A stretch of DNA of 64,000 bases. It comes from Bacteroidaceae bacterium. Its GTDB lineage: Bacteria > Bacteroidota > Bacteroidia > Bacteroidales > Bacteroidaceae. A program made the position numbers and the translations under genes. This document shows positions 32,145-41,568 of this stretch, in pieces (the first letter of the stretch is position 1; the number at the start of each line of letters is the position of its first letter). The DNA lies in NCBI GenBank assembly GCA_024398475.1, contig JAKSJB010000002.1:62001-126000 (forward strand), written 5' to 3'. Under the pieces are notes generated by a model. The model saw only the letters and a program-made list of their open reading frames with translations. It searched no databases and had not been told where the DNA came from.

Positions 32145-32939
32145 ATGGAAAAGATAAATTTAAGGGAATTATCAGACAAACTTGAAGATATTGTCAGAGA
32201 TGCTGCAAAGCCGGTGTATGATGCCACTTTCGATATTTCTCTGAAAGAGGGGTTTGCCAACATCGTTACATCAACGGATGTCGCTGTACAGGAGTACCTG
32301 AGGAAAGAACTGACAAAGGTACTGCCCGGATGCGGTTTTCTGTGCGAGGAAGAAGATTTCCACAATCTCGGCAGCGAATATACGTGGATTATTGATCCGA
32401 TTGACGGTACTGCAAACTACAGCAGGAAGATTGACCAATGTGCCATCTGCGTAGGACTTAAGTACGGAAAGGACATAGTACTTTCGGCGGTTTATCTGCC
32501 CTTTACGGATGAGTTTTTCTCTGCCATCAAGGGCAAGGGAGCATTTCTGAACGGAAGAAGTATCCACGTATCGGAACGTCCGTTTCAGGACAGCATCCTC
32601 TGTACGGCACTTGCCGTATATCACAAGCAATATGCACGGGTATGCTCTGCCATCATCGTAGATACGTTCCTGCAATGCAACGACATCAGGCGTTTTGGTG
32701 CTGCAGCACCCGAGATTTGCTATCTTGCAATGGGACGGTGCGAACTCTACTTCGAGTATCTGCTGTCGCCTTGGGACTTTGCAGCAGCATCGCTGATTCT
32801 GTCAGAAGCAGGGGGTGTGTTCTGCGACCTCAGGGGCAAAAAAACCGACTTCCTGCACCCTACCGGTTTTCTTGCTGCCAATTCACGGAAAAGTCTTGAC
32901 CGACTGGTAGAAATAGTTCAATCACACATAGAAGAATAG
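32145..32939 (+). CDS. Inositol monophosphatase-family phosphatase
   Basis: A 264-residue enzyme of the IMPase/CysQ/FBPase fold. Metal-binding motifs are seen in CEEEDF, IDPIDGTANY and LSPWDFAAASLILSEAGG. The substrate may be inositol phosphate, 3'-phosphoadenosine phosphate or another sugar phosphate and cannot be told from this sequence. It begins 6 bases after the patatin gene and 2 bases before the next ORF. Confidence 0.9.
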   Translation: MEKINLRELSDKLEDIVRDAAKPVYDATFDISLKEGFANIVTSTDVAVQEYLRKELTKVLPGCGFLCEEEDFHNLGSEYTWIIDPIDGTANYSRKIDQCAICVGLKYGKDIVLSAVYLPFTDEFFSAIKGKGAFLNGRSIHVSERPFQDSILCTALAVYHKQYARVCSAIIVDTFLQCNDIRRFGAAAPEICYLAMGRCELYFEYLLSPWDFAAASLILSEAGGVFCDLRGKKTDFLHPTGFLAANSRKSLDRLVEIVQSHIEE

Positions 32940-32941
32940 CA

Positions 32942-33241
32942 ATGGCTTACGAATTGTTAATGTCACCCGAAGTAGGAATGCGCTTCCTCGTATGGTCGTA
33001 CTACTATCACGGAATCATACCCGACAGGACACGCAGTTACAAATCCTACAACCTGTTCAGAAGTGCCGATATTGCCAAACTCGACCAATACTGCCAGGCA
33101 CTCTTCACATGCTACGAACAGGCATCTGTACTCAATGCATGCCAGCAGTTCCGTATGGCTAAAGAACTCAACGAACCTTGTCCGTTCACTCAGGAGGAAC
33201 TCGACAACATGTTTGCCAGGGAAATATCAAACGGCAAATAA
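32942..33241 (+). CDS. Conserved hypothetical protein
   Basis: A 99-residue soluble, helical protein (VWSYYYHGIIPDRTRSYKSYN..QQFRMAKELNEPCPFTQEELDNMF). It follows the phosphatase gene by 2 bases and is followed by a repeat-word tract. I do not recognise it. Confidence 0.65.
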   Translation: MAYELLMSPEVGMRFLVWSYYYHGIIPDRTRSYKSYNLFRSADIAKLDQYCQALFTCYEQASVLNACQQFRMAKELNEPCPFTQEELDNMFAREISNGK

Positions 33242-33349
33242 GGGGCAAAAGGCCATTAGCCGTTAGCCATTGGCTTTTCGCCTGACTATCCTTCAACTAA
33301 AGCGAAACTTGAACAGGGGGTATCTTTAAAAAGAAGGAACCGCCCTGCC

Positions 33350-33826
33350 TCAATACTCTATCCTGTCGGTTTTACTACTCCACGCCTCAAACACCTTTAT
33401 TGCCTCTTCGGGCAGAAGTTCCTGAGTCTTCAACTGACGTTCAGAAGCATCAAGTGCCAACTCACGGTAGATGAAGTTGTCACCGAACCCTACCGCATCG
33501 GCATCCTTCTGATTGCAGCCATAATAAAGACGACTTATGTGTGCCCAGTAAATGGCACCCAAGCACATCGGACAGGGTTCGCATGAACTGTATATCTCAC
33601 AGCCGTCAAGTTGGAACGTGCCCAACTTCTCACACGCACTCCTGATGGCACTCACTTCGGCATGTGCCGTAGGGTCGTTGTTGGCTGTCACTCTATTCAC
33701 GCCGGTAGCCACTACCTCGCCGTCACGGACAATTACCGCACCGAATGGGCCGCCTCCGTTTGCTACGTTCTCCAAAGCCAAATCGATGGCCATCCTCATA
33801 AAATCCTTCTGAATCCTGGTATTCAT
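33350..33826 (-). CDS. guaD: Guanine deaminase-type nucleoside/base deaminase
   Basis: A 158-residue zinc deaminase. HAEVSAIR supplies the zinc His and catalytic Glu, and SSCEPCPMCLGAIYW the two zinc cysteines. The N-terminal GGPFGAVIVRDG and the C-terminal stretch with DNFIYRELALDASERQ are as in the small Bacillus-type guanine deaminases, which convert guanine to xanthine. A tRNA deaminase (TadA) is less likely given the C-terminal tail. Confidence 0.88.
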   Translation of the reverse strand: MNTRIQKDFMRMAIDLALENVANGGGPFGAVIVRDGEVVATGVNRVTANNDPTAHAEVSAIRSACEKLGTFQLDGCEIYSSCEPCPMCLGAIYWAHISRLYYGCNQKDADAVGFGDNFIYRELALDASERQLKTQELLPEEAIKVFEAWSSKTDRIEY

Positions 33827-33912
33827 TTTCGTAAGTAACTTGTAAATTTTTCACTTGCAAAGATAATGTTATTTTTTCAATGCCACAACATGAATCTGCT
33901 GAAATAATAAAA

Positions 33913-33950
33913 AAACTTGACAAAACCGTACTTACGATTTTGTCAAGTTT
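33913..33950 (-). terminator. Terminator-like hairpin
   Basis: AAACTTGACAAAA (33913-33925) pairs with TTTTGTCAAGTTT (33938-33950). On the minus strand a T run follows, so it would end transcription coming from the regulator gene at 34216-34686 before guaD. Confidence 0.75.
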
Positions 33951-34215
33951 AATCAAAATGTCTATTTTCCCAAACCGACATCCTCAATACTTAATTGTCT
34001 ATAAATTTAGTGAGTTAATAAATCCTTTCATTCAATTCTTTTTTACTACATACATCTCGTATGCATCTCGTAAAATTAATTCTCAATTCTTCAACTAATT
34101 ACACATTTTAATTTCTTTCTGGCTATTGTTTTCCCAGGTGAAACCACCTGCTAAACACATTTAATTTCCTATTTTAAAAAGCACATTCTAATTGTTTTGG
34201 TACACATGAGAAATG

Positions 34216-34686
34216 TTAACTCTTGAAGAAAGCCTCATACGTTCCGTCATCGAAGAAGATTCTCACCTCCGTGATTTTTCTTTCCGGACGCCGCATGGCT
34301 TCCACTGTATGTTGAATGACACTGGTGATGTCTATGGAAGAACTGTCACCGATCATCGACTTCTTTTTTTCTGAAGGAGCACCTGCCTCTGAAATGTTCG
34401 AAGAGAACAAATCTCCTGACTCTGCATCACCATCACTTTCATTGTTCATCATCTCCATTTCCTCTGCTGTCTTATAAACCCTTCCGGTTCCGAGGAACAG
34501 CCACTCTGAATTTATGCTGGGAAATCCTGTAAGAATTCCGCGCATGATCGTAAGCGTCGGTTTACTTCTTCCGCTTGTGATGTGTGATAGGGTAGCAGGT
34601 GAAATTCCTGTACGTGCAGAAAACTCAACATAAGTCAACCCCGACTCTTTAATCACAAATTCTATACGCTCCTTATCGGTCATCAT
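34216..34686 (-). CDS. XRE-family (Cro/C1-type) regulator
   Basis: A 156-residue protein. The N-terminal 65 residues are a Cro/C1 helix-turn-helix (GLTYVEFSARTGISPATLSHITSGRSKPTLTIMRGIL). The rest is an acidic, Ser-rich linker and a small C-terminal domain (ITEVRIFFDDGTYEAFF). It may act as a core regulator of Bacteroidales, since it has no phage neighbours. The start at 34686 or three bases later cannot be separated. Confidence 0.85.
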   Translation of the reverse strand: MMTDKERIEFVIKESGLTYVEFSARTGISPATLSHITSGRSKPTLTIMRGILTGFPSINSEWLFLGTGRVYKTAEEMEMMNNESDGDAESGDLFSSNISEAGAPSEKKKSMIGDSSSIDITSVIQHTVEAMRRPERKITEVRIFFDDGTYEAFFKS

Positions 34687-34689
34687 AAT

Positions 34690-35660
34690 TTTTTTCTGCT
34701 TATATTTCTTGCGGTTTCGATATGCCGTCTGAATACTTAAGGATTCATGGCAAATTTACAACCTACATTTGATTCAATCCAGTATTTTCTTCACTTTATT
34801 ATATATAAGGTGCAACGACTTTTTTACTGTCAGTTCCAAACACCTTGATTACGATAACTTTCGAAATCGTTTACAAAAGTAGTACTTATTTTTGAAACGT
34901 GCAAATATTTTTAGAATTATTTTTGTATTTTTTGCAAATTTGTATTATTTACATTCCTTGAATTGTCGTTTATAATATTCAAAACGTATTATCCAGAAAA
35001 GCAAAATATACCTATTTCATTACTTTATATAATATTTGTATTTTATTAGTATTCAATATGTTATTATCAGTAATATTACTACATTATACCCCAAATGATG
35101 AATAATCGCAAAAATCGGTATATTTTATTGGTTTGTTACTTTACATAACCATTCTATTTGTTTGATTTTGTGTTATTTATTGCATCGTTATTCATAATGC
35201 AATTATTGCATTTAACATCGTCAATTCCGGTAATTTCACAAAACTACTGTCAAAATACAATAATATTTTCCACAAGCGATTCAACCGTTACTATTAATTT
35301 CAGTAAATGAGTTTTTACAAAACAGCCAATCGGCACGAATCTTTGTCAATTTACATATTTCAATAAATAACGGGTATTTTCAGGCAAAAACGCCAAAAAC
35401 GAGCGAGGTTTTCACGGTACCCTACACCAGAGAAGCGAGCATTTTCCACGCGATTCTCGCACTACCGAAACAAGGGTTAACACCCTGATTTATATCGTAA
35501 TCCACCCCTATTTTCTTGTATGCTGAATTTTCGCTAAAAAATCAAAAACACCGAATTTTACACATATTTTCACTACGAAACACGTAGTTTCTCACAGATA
35601 CGCGCATGCAAAACGGGCAGTTTTCACCCGTTTTACATTTTTTAGCGTCATTTATCCATA
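34690..35660. other. Long AT-rich gene-free region
   Basis: Almost 1 kb with stops in every frame and very low GC. It separates the XRE regulator (reading left) from holA (reading left, ending at 35734). A hairpin AAAACGGG/CCCGTTTT lies at about 35612-35637. I looked for DnaA boxes and saw no cluster. No repeats of the word families occur here. Function unknown; it may contain promoters for the regulator or small RNAs I cannot see. Confidence 0.6.
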
Positions 35661-35667
35661 CAAAAAA

Positions 35668-35692
35668 ATGAGGGTTTTCACACCCTCATTAT
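35668..35692 (-). terminator. Terminator of holA
   Basis: AATGAGGG/CCCTCATT stem with an 8-9 nt loop, followed on the minus strand by seven T. It lies about 42 bases after the holA stop. Confidence 0.88.
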
Positions 35693-35733
35693 ATTATACA
35701 CGGAAAATCACCGCCTACTGGCAGGAACCCAAA

Positions 35734-36765
35734 TCAATGCAGAATAAAATAAATCAATTCCTTCATTATATCCTCATCGGTGGTATTCGCTCCCCTATCA
35801 AGACCCTTGAGTTGAGCATCGGCACTCCTGAGTTTTCCTATGATCTGCATGGTCTTCATACCCGAATAATTTCGCATTCCGGTACAGACATCCATGGCAG
35901 CACGCTGATAGATTTCGAGGTGCTGGGCAATTCCGTTCAGTGATTTTTCAGGAGCATAATATGCCTGCATCACCTGGGCAAAATAACCGAACAGCATTGA
36001 GACAACAGGAATCGGTGAATAACTTTTTGGGTTGGAAGCGAAGTAGGCGAGTATCTGATTTGCCTTGAAAATATCCTTGTTCACAACCGCTGCCTTGAGT
36101 TCCCAGAGGTTGAATTCCTTACTGATTCCGATGCAACGTTCAATCTGTTCGACTGTAATTTTCCGGTCGTCCGAGGAAAGAGACAGTACCAACTTATCCA
36201 GTTCACCTGCCATTCTGTTGAGATCTGCCCCCACACTCTCCACCATCACGTTCACCGCCTTGGCATCCATAGCCACGTCACGTTCCCTGAGATAAGATGT
36301 GACGAATCCGGGAAGAGCGCCATCGGAAAGTTTCATACTCTCGAACACTACCCCAACCTTTCCTATGGCTGCCACTATCTTCTTGCGCTTATCCACGCAC
36401 CCGTTCTTGTGACTTATGACCAGGACAGTAGAAGAAAGTGGGTTCTGCACATATGTTAACAATTCATCTATTTTTTGTAAATTCTGTGCTTCTTTAACAA
36501 TTACGACTTGGTATTCAGACATCATAGGATAACGTCTCGCATTGTTGATAATGTCGCTGCATGACGTTTCGCGGGTACAGTAAATGGTCATCTGATTGAA
36601 AGCACGTTCCTCTTCCGGCAACACGGAAGAAGCCAGAAGTTCGGTAACCCTGTCGATGTAAAACGACTCGTCACCCATCAGCAGATAAACCTGAGCGAAC
36701 TTTCGATCCTTGATGTCCTTCACGAGAGCATCATACGAAACACTGGAAGAAGATTGTTTTGCCAT
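35734..36765 (-). CDS. holA: DNA polymerase III delta subunit
   Basis: A 343-residue clamp-loader subunit. The N-terminal domain has the degenerate nucleotide-binding fold typical of delta (FAQVYLLMGDESFYIDRV, VVIVKEAQNL), and the C-terminal part the helical collar (WELKAAVVNKDIFKANQIL..YYAPEKSLNGIAQHL). It opens the sliding clamp during replication. Divergent from the HsdR-N protein gene, an order common in Bacteroidales. Confidence 0.92.
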   Translation of the reverse strand: MAKQSSSSVSYDALVKDIKDRKFAQVYLLMGDESFYIDRVTELLASSVLPEEERAFNQMTIYCTRETSCSDIINNARRYPMMSEYQVVIVKEAQNLQKIDELLTYVQNPLSSTVLVISHKNGCVDKRKKIVAAIGKVGVVFESMKLSDGALPGFVTSYLRERDVAMDAKAVNVMVESVGADLNRMAGELDKLVLSLSSDDRKITVEQIERCIGISKEFNLWELKAAVVNKDIFKANQILAYFASNPKSYSPIPVVSMLFGYFAQVMQAYYAPEKSLNGIAQHLEIYQRAAMDVCTGMRNYSGMKTMQIIGKLRSADAQLKGLDRGANTTDEDIMKELIYFILH

Positions 36766-36849
36766 GTCTGAAAATCCTGTAAATTTCTATTGGAGTGCAA
36801 ACTTACGGAAAAACATTGAAGAAAAGAAGTGAGAACCGTTTTTTTTTCT

Positions 36850-36857
36850 TACTTTTG
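36850..36857 (+). promoter_or_regulatory. -7 box fixing the start of the HsdR-N gene
   Basis: TACTTTTG followed by GCAC, 18 bases before the ATG at 36876. It rules out the longer frame that begins at 36795. Confidence 0.65.
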
Positions 36858-36875
36858 CACACAAATAAGCAAAAC

Positions 36876-37334
36876 ATGACCGACCTAACACTTCCCGCCT
36901 ACGAAATAAAGACACGTACTGACTCAAGCGGCAGAACCCAGATTTGGGACAATCTCAGAGGACAGTTCGTGGTGCTGACACCCGAAGAATGGGTACGCCA
37001 GCATTTCGTACACTTCCTCACCGACCACCTCGGCTACCCTGCCACATTGATGGCGAACGAAGTGGGGATAGAACTCAATGGCATGTCACGCCGCTGCGAC
37101 ACCGTATTATACGACGCGTCACTACGTCCGCGCATGATTATTGAATACAAGCGCCCTGACGTTCAGATTTCCCAGCGCGTGTTCAATCAGATCTGCCGCT
37201 ACAATCTGGTCATGCAGGTCGATTACCTCATCGTGAGCAACGGAATCAACCACTACTGCTGCCGCATGGATTATGCCGGCAACACCTACCGATTCCTCGA
37301 CCACATACCACCCTACTCTGAACTATACCATTAG
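36876..37334 (+). CDS. HsdR N-terminal-like nuclease-fold protein
   Basis: A 152-residue protein of the type I restriction enzyme R N-terminal-like family. It has a PD-(D/E)XK pattern: RRCDTVLYD, then IIEYKRPD, and a helix RVFNQICRYN. It has no helicase part and no restriction partners, and sits divergently to holA as in many Bacteroidales, so it is probably a core housekeeping nuclease or nuclease-fold protein of unknown role. Confidence 0.85.
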   Translation: MTDLTLPAYEIKTRTDSSGRTQIWDNLRGQFVVLTPEEWVRQHFVHFLTDHLGYPATLMANEVGIELNGMSRRCDTVLYDASLRPRMIIEYKRPDVQISQRVFNQICRYNLVMQVDYLIVSNGINHYCCRMDYAGNTYRFLDHIPPYSELYH

Positions 37335-37528
37335 CCATTAGCCATTGGCCATTAGCCATTGGCTTGCCATCCGGGTGTAAAACGCAAACGATATCCAAAC
37401 GCAAAAAAGCCATTGGCCGTTAGCCATTGGCCATTGGCTTGCCATCCGGGTGGTTGCTTGTTGACTCGTTGACTCGTTGACTCAAGAAAAGCTAATGGCT
37501 AATGGCCAATGGCTAATGGCTAATGGCA
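37332..37528. repeat. Word-repeat tract before alaX
   Basis: Repeated TTAGCCATTGGCCATTAGCC words on both sides (37332-37362, 37410-37442, 37490-37528), with CGCAAACG (37383) and TGACTCGTTGACTCG words (37460-37480) between. The words are the same as in the 25-kb mosaic. It touches the leader of the next gene. Confidence 0.8.
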
Positions 37529-37542
37529 TTAAATACATAAAT

Positions 37543-38019
37543 ATGGAAGAACCAATACTGAACGAGCACAACAAGGCGGAATTTCCGCCTGCACACACAG
37601 CCGAGCATCTGCTCAACCAAACCATGGTACGTATGTTTGGATGCGAACGCTCAAGAAACGCGCATATTGAACGCAGGAAAAGCAAGATTAACTACAACCT
37701 CGGCAGTTGTCCCACTCCCGAACAGATAAGCGAGATTGAACGGACAATGAGGCAGTTGATAGAAGACGACCTACCCGTAACCTTTGAGTTCGTGACACGC
37801 GACACGATACCCGAAGGCGTGAAACTCGACAAACTCCCCCAGGACGCAAGCGAGACGCTGCGGCTGGTAAGAATAGGCAACTACGACATCTGTCCATGCA
37901 TAGGAACCCACGTAGCCTCCACGGGTGAGATTGGTGAGTTCAGGATAACCAGTACGAGTTACAACGAAGGAGTATTCAGGATTGTGTTCAAGGTGGTTCC
38001 TCCGGTACAGGAACCGTAA
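37543..38019 (+). CDS. AlaX-like trans-editing protein (alanyl/threonyl tRNA second additional domain)
   Basis: A 158-residue stand-alone editing domain. The HxxxH motif is in HTAEHLLN and the CxxxH motif in CPCIGTHV, the zinc site that removes Ser or Gly from mischarged tRNA-Ala. The start at 37543 is chosen because the longer frame from 37477 runs through a repeat tract. A strand-rich C-terminus (GEFRITSTSYNEGVFRIVFKV) matches the family. Confidence 0.9.
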   Translation: MEEPILNEHNKAEFPPAHTAEHLLNQTMVRMFGCERSRNAHIERRKSKINYNLGSCPTPEQISEIERTMRQLIEDDLPVTFEFVTRDTIPEGVKLDKLPQDASETLRLVRIGNYDICPCIGTHVASTGEIGEFRITSTSYNEGVFRIVFKVVPPVQEP

Positions 38020-38118
38020 GGAGACGGAGTGGCAGTTTTGAACCCAAATCGGTCATAGCGTTATGATGATGAACAATTTGGGGTTAATGAATACGCCGGC
38101 AACGGCAGAGAAACAAAA

Positions 38119-38150
38119 AAAGAGGTGTTCACTTGTGTGAGCACCTCTTT
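38119..38150 (-). terminator. Terminator between alaX-like gene and gapA
   Basis: AAAGAGGTG/CACCTCTTT stem extended inward by TTCAC/GTGAG. On the minus strand, seven T follow; it also stops plus-strand transcription. Confidence 0.9.
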
Positions 38151-38171
38151 ATGTAATATTTTTCCTAAAAA

Positions 38172-39197
38172 TTAAATTTCAGAGAAATACTTGATTGTAC
38201 GAACCATCTGAGAAGTGTAAGAGTTCTCATTGTCATACCAAGAAACAACCTGTACCTGATATGTGTCGTCGTCGATCTTGCTAACCATTGTCTGAGTAGC
38301 GTCGAAGAGAGAACCGAACTTCATACCGATGATATCAGAAGAAACGATCTGATCTTCAGTATAACCGAATGATTCAGTACCAGCAGCCTTCATTGCAGCG
38401 TTGATACCTTCAACTGTGATGTCCTTACCCTTAACTACAGCAACGAGGATTGTAGTAGAACCTGTTGGAGTTGGAACGCGCTGTGCAGAACCGATCAACT
38501 TACCGTTGAGTTCAGGGATAACCAAACCGATAGCCTTTGCAGCACCAGTTGAGTTAGGAACGATGTTCTGAGCACCTGCACGTGAACGGCGGAGGTCACC
38601 CTTGCGCTGAGGACCGTCGAGAATCATCTGGTCACCAGTGTAAGCGTGGATAGTTGACATGATACCTGAAGCGATTGGAGCATAACCGTTAAGTGCTGCA
38701 GCCATAGGTGCCAAGCAGTTAGTTGTACAAGAAGCAGCAGAGATGATCTTGTCATCTGCAGTAAGAGTCTTGTGGTTTACGTTGTAAACGATAGTTGGGA
38801 GGTCGTTACCAGCAGGAGCAGAGATAACTACCTTCTTAGCACCAGCAGCGAGGTGAGCCTCAGCCTTAGCCTTAGAAGTGTAGAAACCAGTACACTCGAG
38901 AACAACGTCAACATCGTTAGCAGCCCATGGGCACTTTGTAGCGTCAGCCTCAGCAGAGATCTTGATCTCCTTGCCATCAACGATGATAGAGTTTTCTGTA
39001 GCCTCTACAGTGTGCTTGCCTTCACCGAACTTGCCAGCGAAACCACCCTGAGCAGTATCATACTTGAGAAGGTGTGCGAGCATCTTTGGAGAAGTAAGGT
39101 CGTTGATTGCAACTACTTCATAACCTTCAGCCTCAAACATCTGACGGAATGCGAGACGACCGATACGGCCGAAACCATTAATAGCAACTTTTGTCAT
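38172..39197 (-). CDS. gapA: Glyceraldehyde-3-phosphate dehydrogenase, type I
   Basis: A 341-residue glycolytic enzyme. The NAD-binding [12 protein letters not shown] is at the N-terminus, catalytic Cys is in SCTTNCLAP, and [27 protein letters not shown] carries the phosphate-binding loop. All key parts are intact. Frequent use of a narrow codon set suggests high expression. Confidence 0.97.
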   Translation of the reverse strand: MTKVAINGFGRIGRLAFRQMFEAEGYEVVAINDLTSPKMLAHLLKYDTAQGGFAGKFGEGKHTVEATENSIIVDGKEIKISAEADATKCPWAANDVDVVLECTGFYTSKAKAEAHLAAGAKKVVISAPAGNDLPTIVYNVNHKTLTADDKIISAASCTTNCLAPMAAALNGYAPIASGIMSTIHAYTGDQMILDGPQRKGDLRRSRAGAQNIVPNSTGAAKAIGLVIPELNGKLIGSAQRVPTPTGSTTILVAVVKGKDITVEGINAAMKAAGTESFGYTEDQIVSSDIIGMKFGSLFDATQTMVSKIDDDTYQVQVVSWYDNENSYTSQMVRTIKYFSEI

Positions 39198-39333
39198 TTT
39201 CTTTAGTTTTTAATTAAAGTGTTAATATAAAAAATAATTGTATAATTTGCGCTTTACGTCATACAGCCAGCCATGTTGACGACTGCCCGTAATATGCGTG
39301 TACGTTCTGTACGATTAAAAGTATCAAATGTGT

Positions 39334-39429
39334 CTAACCGCAGTTACAATAATGCTTGGACGATGCACAGGCCACGAAAACCAGCAGCATGAGAATCATC
39401 AATACTATATTAAACAAGCGGTAATTCAT
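39334..39429 (-). CDS. 31-residue small lipoprotein
   Basis: A short frame starting at ATG 39429: MNYRLFNIVLMILMLLVFVAC, then ASSKHYCNCG. The hydrophobic stretch and VFVAC lipobox suggest a tiny lipoprotein. A consensus -7 box (TACCTTTG on the minus strand at 39453-39460) lies 24 bases upstream, which supports expression. Function unknown. Confidence 0.6.
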   Translation of the reverse strand: MNYRLFNIVLMILMLLVFVACASSKHYCNCG

Positions 39430-39452
39430 CCTATTTTACTCTTTTCGGGATG

Positions 39453-39460
39453 CAAAGGTA
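39453..39460 (-). promoter_or_regulatory. -7 box for the small lipoprotein
   Basis: Reads TACCTTTG followed by GCATC on the minus strand. Confidence 0.65.
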
Positions 39461-39559
39461 AGAAATAAATCCAAAAGAGCAACACATCAACAGCAATTAT
39501 TTCCACCACACATTACATATTCCCACATCAACTTGTTCATTTGCAATATCGGTTAGACA

Positions 39560-40264
39560 ATAGACGAGTCAACAAGCGGGCAAGTCAACAAGTCAACGAG
39601 TCAACAAGTCAACGAGTGGGCAAACGCAAACGCAAACCCTAACGCAAACGCAAAGGCTAACGCAAACCCTAACGCAAACACAAAAGGCTAATGCAAACGC
39701 AAACACTAACGCAAACGCAAACACTAACGCAAAGCAAAGGCTAACGCAAAAGCAAAACGCAAAGCGGAAAAAGCCGAGGGCTAATGGATATTTAGTCAAC
39801 AAGTAATCGATAATTCGAGTAATCGACAGTTCGATTCATCGAGATTTCGAGGCTTCGGTTCATCGATTTCACAAGATTTCAAGTGTCCATTTTCTTCCCG
39901 ACACGTTTTCGCAGTATTCAGCAGGTATGTGGGTGACATACAGCATCTTGACTGAAATACTTACATTTCCGCCGTACTACCGCTATAAGTCAGTAGCGGT
40001 CCTGTTGTAAGTCAGTTATGAATCAGTTATGAGTCAGTAATCTGTCAGTAACGGAAAGCGCCGGTTTCAACAAGCAATTTTGAACACAACTAATTCAAAG
40101 GAAAAGCACAAACAGTTTGATAACAGATAACAGATAACAGTTAAACAAAAATAAAAAAAGACAAATAATAGATTATATAATCTAATTTATTATATTATAT
40201 AAATTTTTTTTCGAAAATATTTTCAACATCTGTTTATCTGTTATCTGTTATATCTGTTACCAAA
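39560..40264. repeat. Second mosaic of short word repeats
   Basis: In order: GTCAACAAGTCAACGAG words (39570-39615), ACGCAAACGCAAACCCTA words (39620-39760), AATCGAYAATTCGA words (39805-39865), AGTCAGTTATGAATCAG words (39988-40050) and AACAGATAACAGATAAC words on the left (40111-40146) and inverted on the right (40230-40264) of an AT-rich core with AGATTATATAATCT. No gene lies in it. Confidence 0.8.
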
Positions 40265-40351
40265 TTCAGGTGTTGAGGAGTGTCCTGGAGTCAAAGCCCC
40301 ACCCCTAACTCGGAATGATTTGATAAATGTTCCGAGTTTAGGGCGGAATTT

Positions 40352-40383
40352 TTTGTCCACGTACAAAATATGCTGTAACTTTG
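40352..40383 (+). promoter_or_regulatory. Consensus promoter of the CPBP gene
   Basis: TTTG at 40352-40355, a 20-base spacer and TAACTTTG at 40376-40383: a full -33/-7 pair, 111 bases before the start codon. Confidence 0.8.
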
Positions 40384-40494
40384 CATCAGATTCCGAAAAG
40401 GGAAGACGACATAACTTTTCCTAAAGAATCAATGGGATTTGATTTTCAGTCACAGAGTATCTACAATAGCACAACCTAATATAACAAGACAGAC

Positions 40495-41187
40495 ATGGCA
40501 TTAACCAATTACATCAAGGCATCCTTGCAGGAGATGTTTGATTATTTGAAGAATCCGCAGGAGGACATCCAAATATCTTATCAGCCAAAGAGTATTGCCC
40601 GTTCTTACACCGCTGCCATTACCACTTTGATAGCAATATCTATGGTTTTACTTATCACGGCAATCACATTGCGTGTATGCTGTCCTAATATTATTCATAA
40701 GCATCTGGTTTCTGACGTTTCGAAAGCTCCATGGTGGATCGTTACTATCCTGGGGCCAATTGTCGAGGAACTGTTTACCAGGTTGGCGTTGGTCAGAAAG
40801 AATGCGTTCATGGCATGTTCGCTTACAATCGCCTGCTTTTACGTCATTTCCTGCTGTGCCTTTACAGGAAAGTTCTATACAATGGATTTCATTTGGGCAA
40901 GAATAGGAGTATCGATACTTGCCGGGGGCGCGTTATTTCTTGTCTGTAGGAAATGGCTGACAAAATGCAACTATCGTGCCTACTTCTATACATTGGCATT
41001 TCTGTTCGCCATTGGTCACATCACAAGGGTTAATTTCGGAACATTGCTTCCATTTGATTACTTGATGATGATGCTATACTTGGCCAAGCAGTTTGGCATG
41101 GGCATTACTTTTGGGTATGTAAGAATGAAGAACGGTATCGTCTCAAGCATCCTGCTGCATATTCTGAATAACGCCATATGTTTCTGA
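40495..41187 (+). CDS. CPBP-family intramembrane protease
   Basis: A 230-residue membrane protein with about six hydrophobic segments. The first glutamate motif is in VEELFTRLAL (EExxxR) and a later histidine motif is in ILLHILNNA, as in CPBP (Rce1-like) glutamic proteases. Members process prenylated proteins in eukaryotes and serve bacteriocin immunity or unknown roles in bacteria. It stands alone with its own promoter. Confidence 0.8.
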   Translation: MALTNYIKASLQEMFDYLKNPQEDIQISYQPKSIARSYTAAITTLIAISMVLLITAITLRVCCPNIIHKHLVSDVSKAPWWIVTILGPIVEELFTRLALVRKNAFMACSLTIACFYVISCCAFTGKFYTMDFIWARIGVSILAGGALFLVCRKWLTKCNYRAYFYTLAFLFAIGHITRVNFGTLLPFDYLMMMLYLAKQFGMGITFGYVRMKNGIVSSILLHILNNAICF

Positions 41188-41316
41188 ATAACGTCCTAAG
41201 AAAAAACCGACTGTTGACTACATCAGTATTCATTTGCGCCATTCATTTCAGGCAAGTCATTTTTGGTACCCTCATTGCTGTTTTTACCTTGTTCCCTACA
41301 TTCAATTCATAAAGAA

Positions 41317-41347
41317 TTGTGACTGTCAAAAATTTTGCGTACCTTTG
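41317..41347 (+). promoter_or_regulatory. ruvA promoter
   Basis: TACCTTTG (41340-41347) with TTG at 41317-41319, spacer 20. It leaves a leader of about 215 bases that is filled by the repeat tract below. Confidence 0.65.
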
Positions 41348-41382
41348 CAATAAAATTGGGATTTCATCGTTATTATTATAAA

Positions 41383-41453
41383 GTCAACGAGTCAACAAGT
41401 CAACGAGTCAACAAGTCAACGAGTCAACAAGTCAACGAGTCAACGAGTCAACA
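41383..41453. repeat. Nine-copy 8-bp repeat in the ruvA leader
   Basis: GTCAACGA/GTCAACAA repeats nine times head to tail, mostly alternating. After it come CCCCCTAACTCCCTC and CTAACGGCTAACGG words (41464-41545), ending 26 bases before the ruvA ATG. Confidence 0.85.
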
Positions 41454-41568
41454 AGACGACGAGTAGCCCCCTAACTCCCTCAAGGGGGAAAACCAAGACG
41501 ACGAGCAAGGCTCATGGCTAACGGCTAACGGCTAACGGCTTTTAAAAAAACAATACGGCAATAAAATA

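Noticed and set aside
34690..35660. Replication origin
   Set aside because: The region is AT-rich and beside holA, but I saw no cluster of DnaA boxes and holA is not a usual origin marker.
41383..41453. CRISPR-like array
   Set aside because: Repeats are 8 bp without spacers, and no cas genes are nearby. The same word is scattered at other sites.
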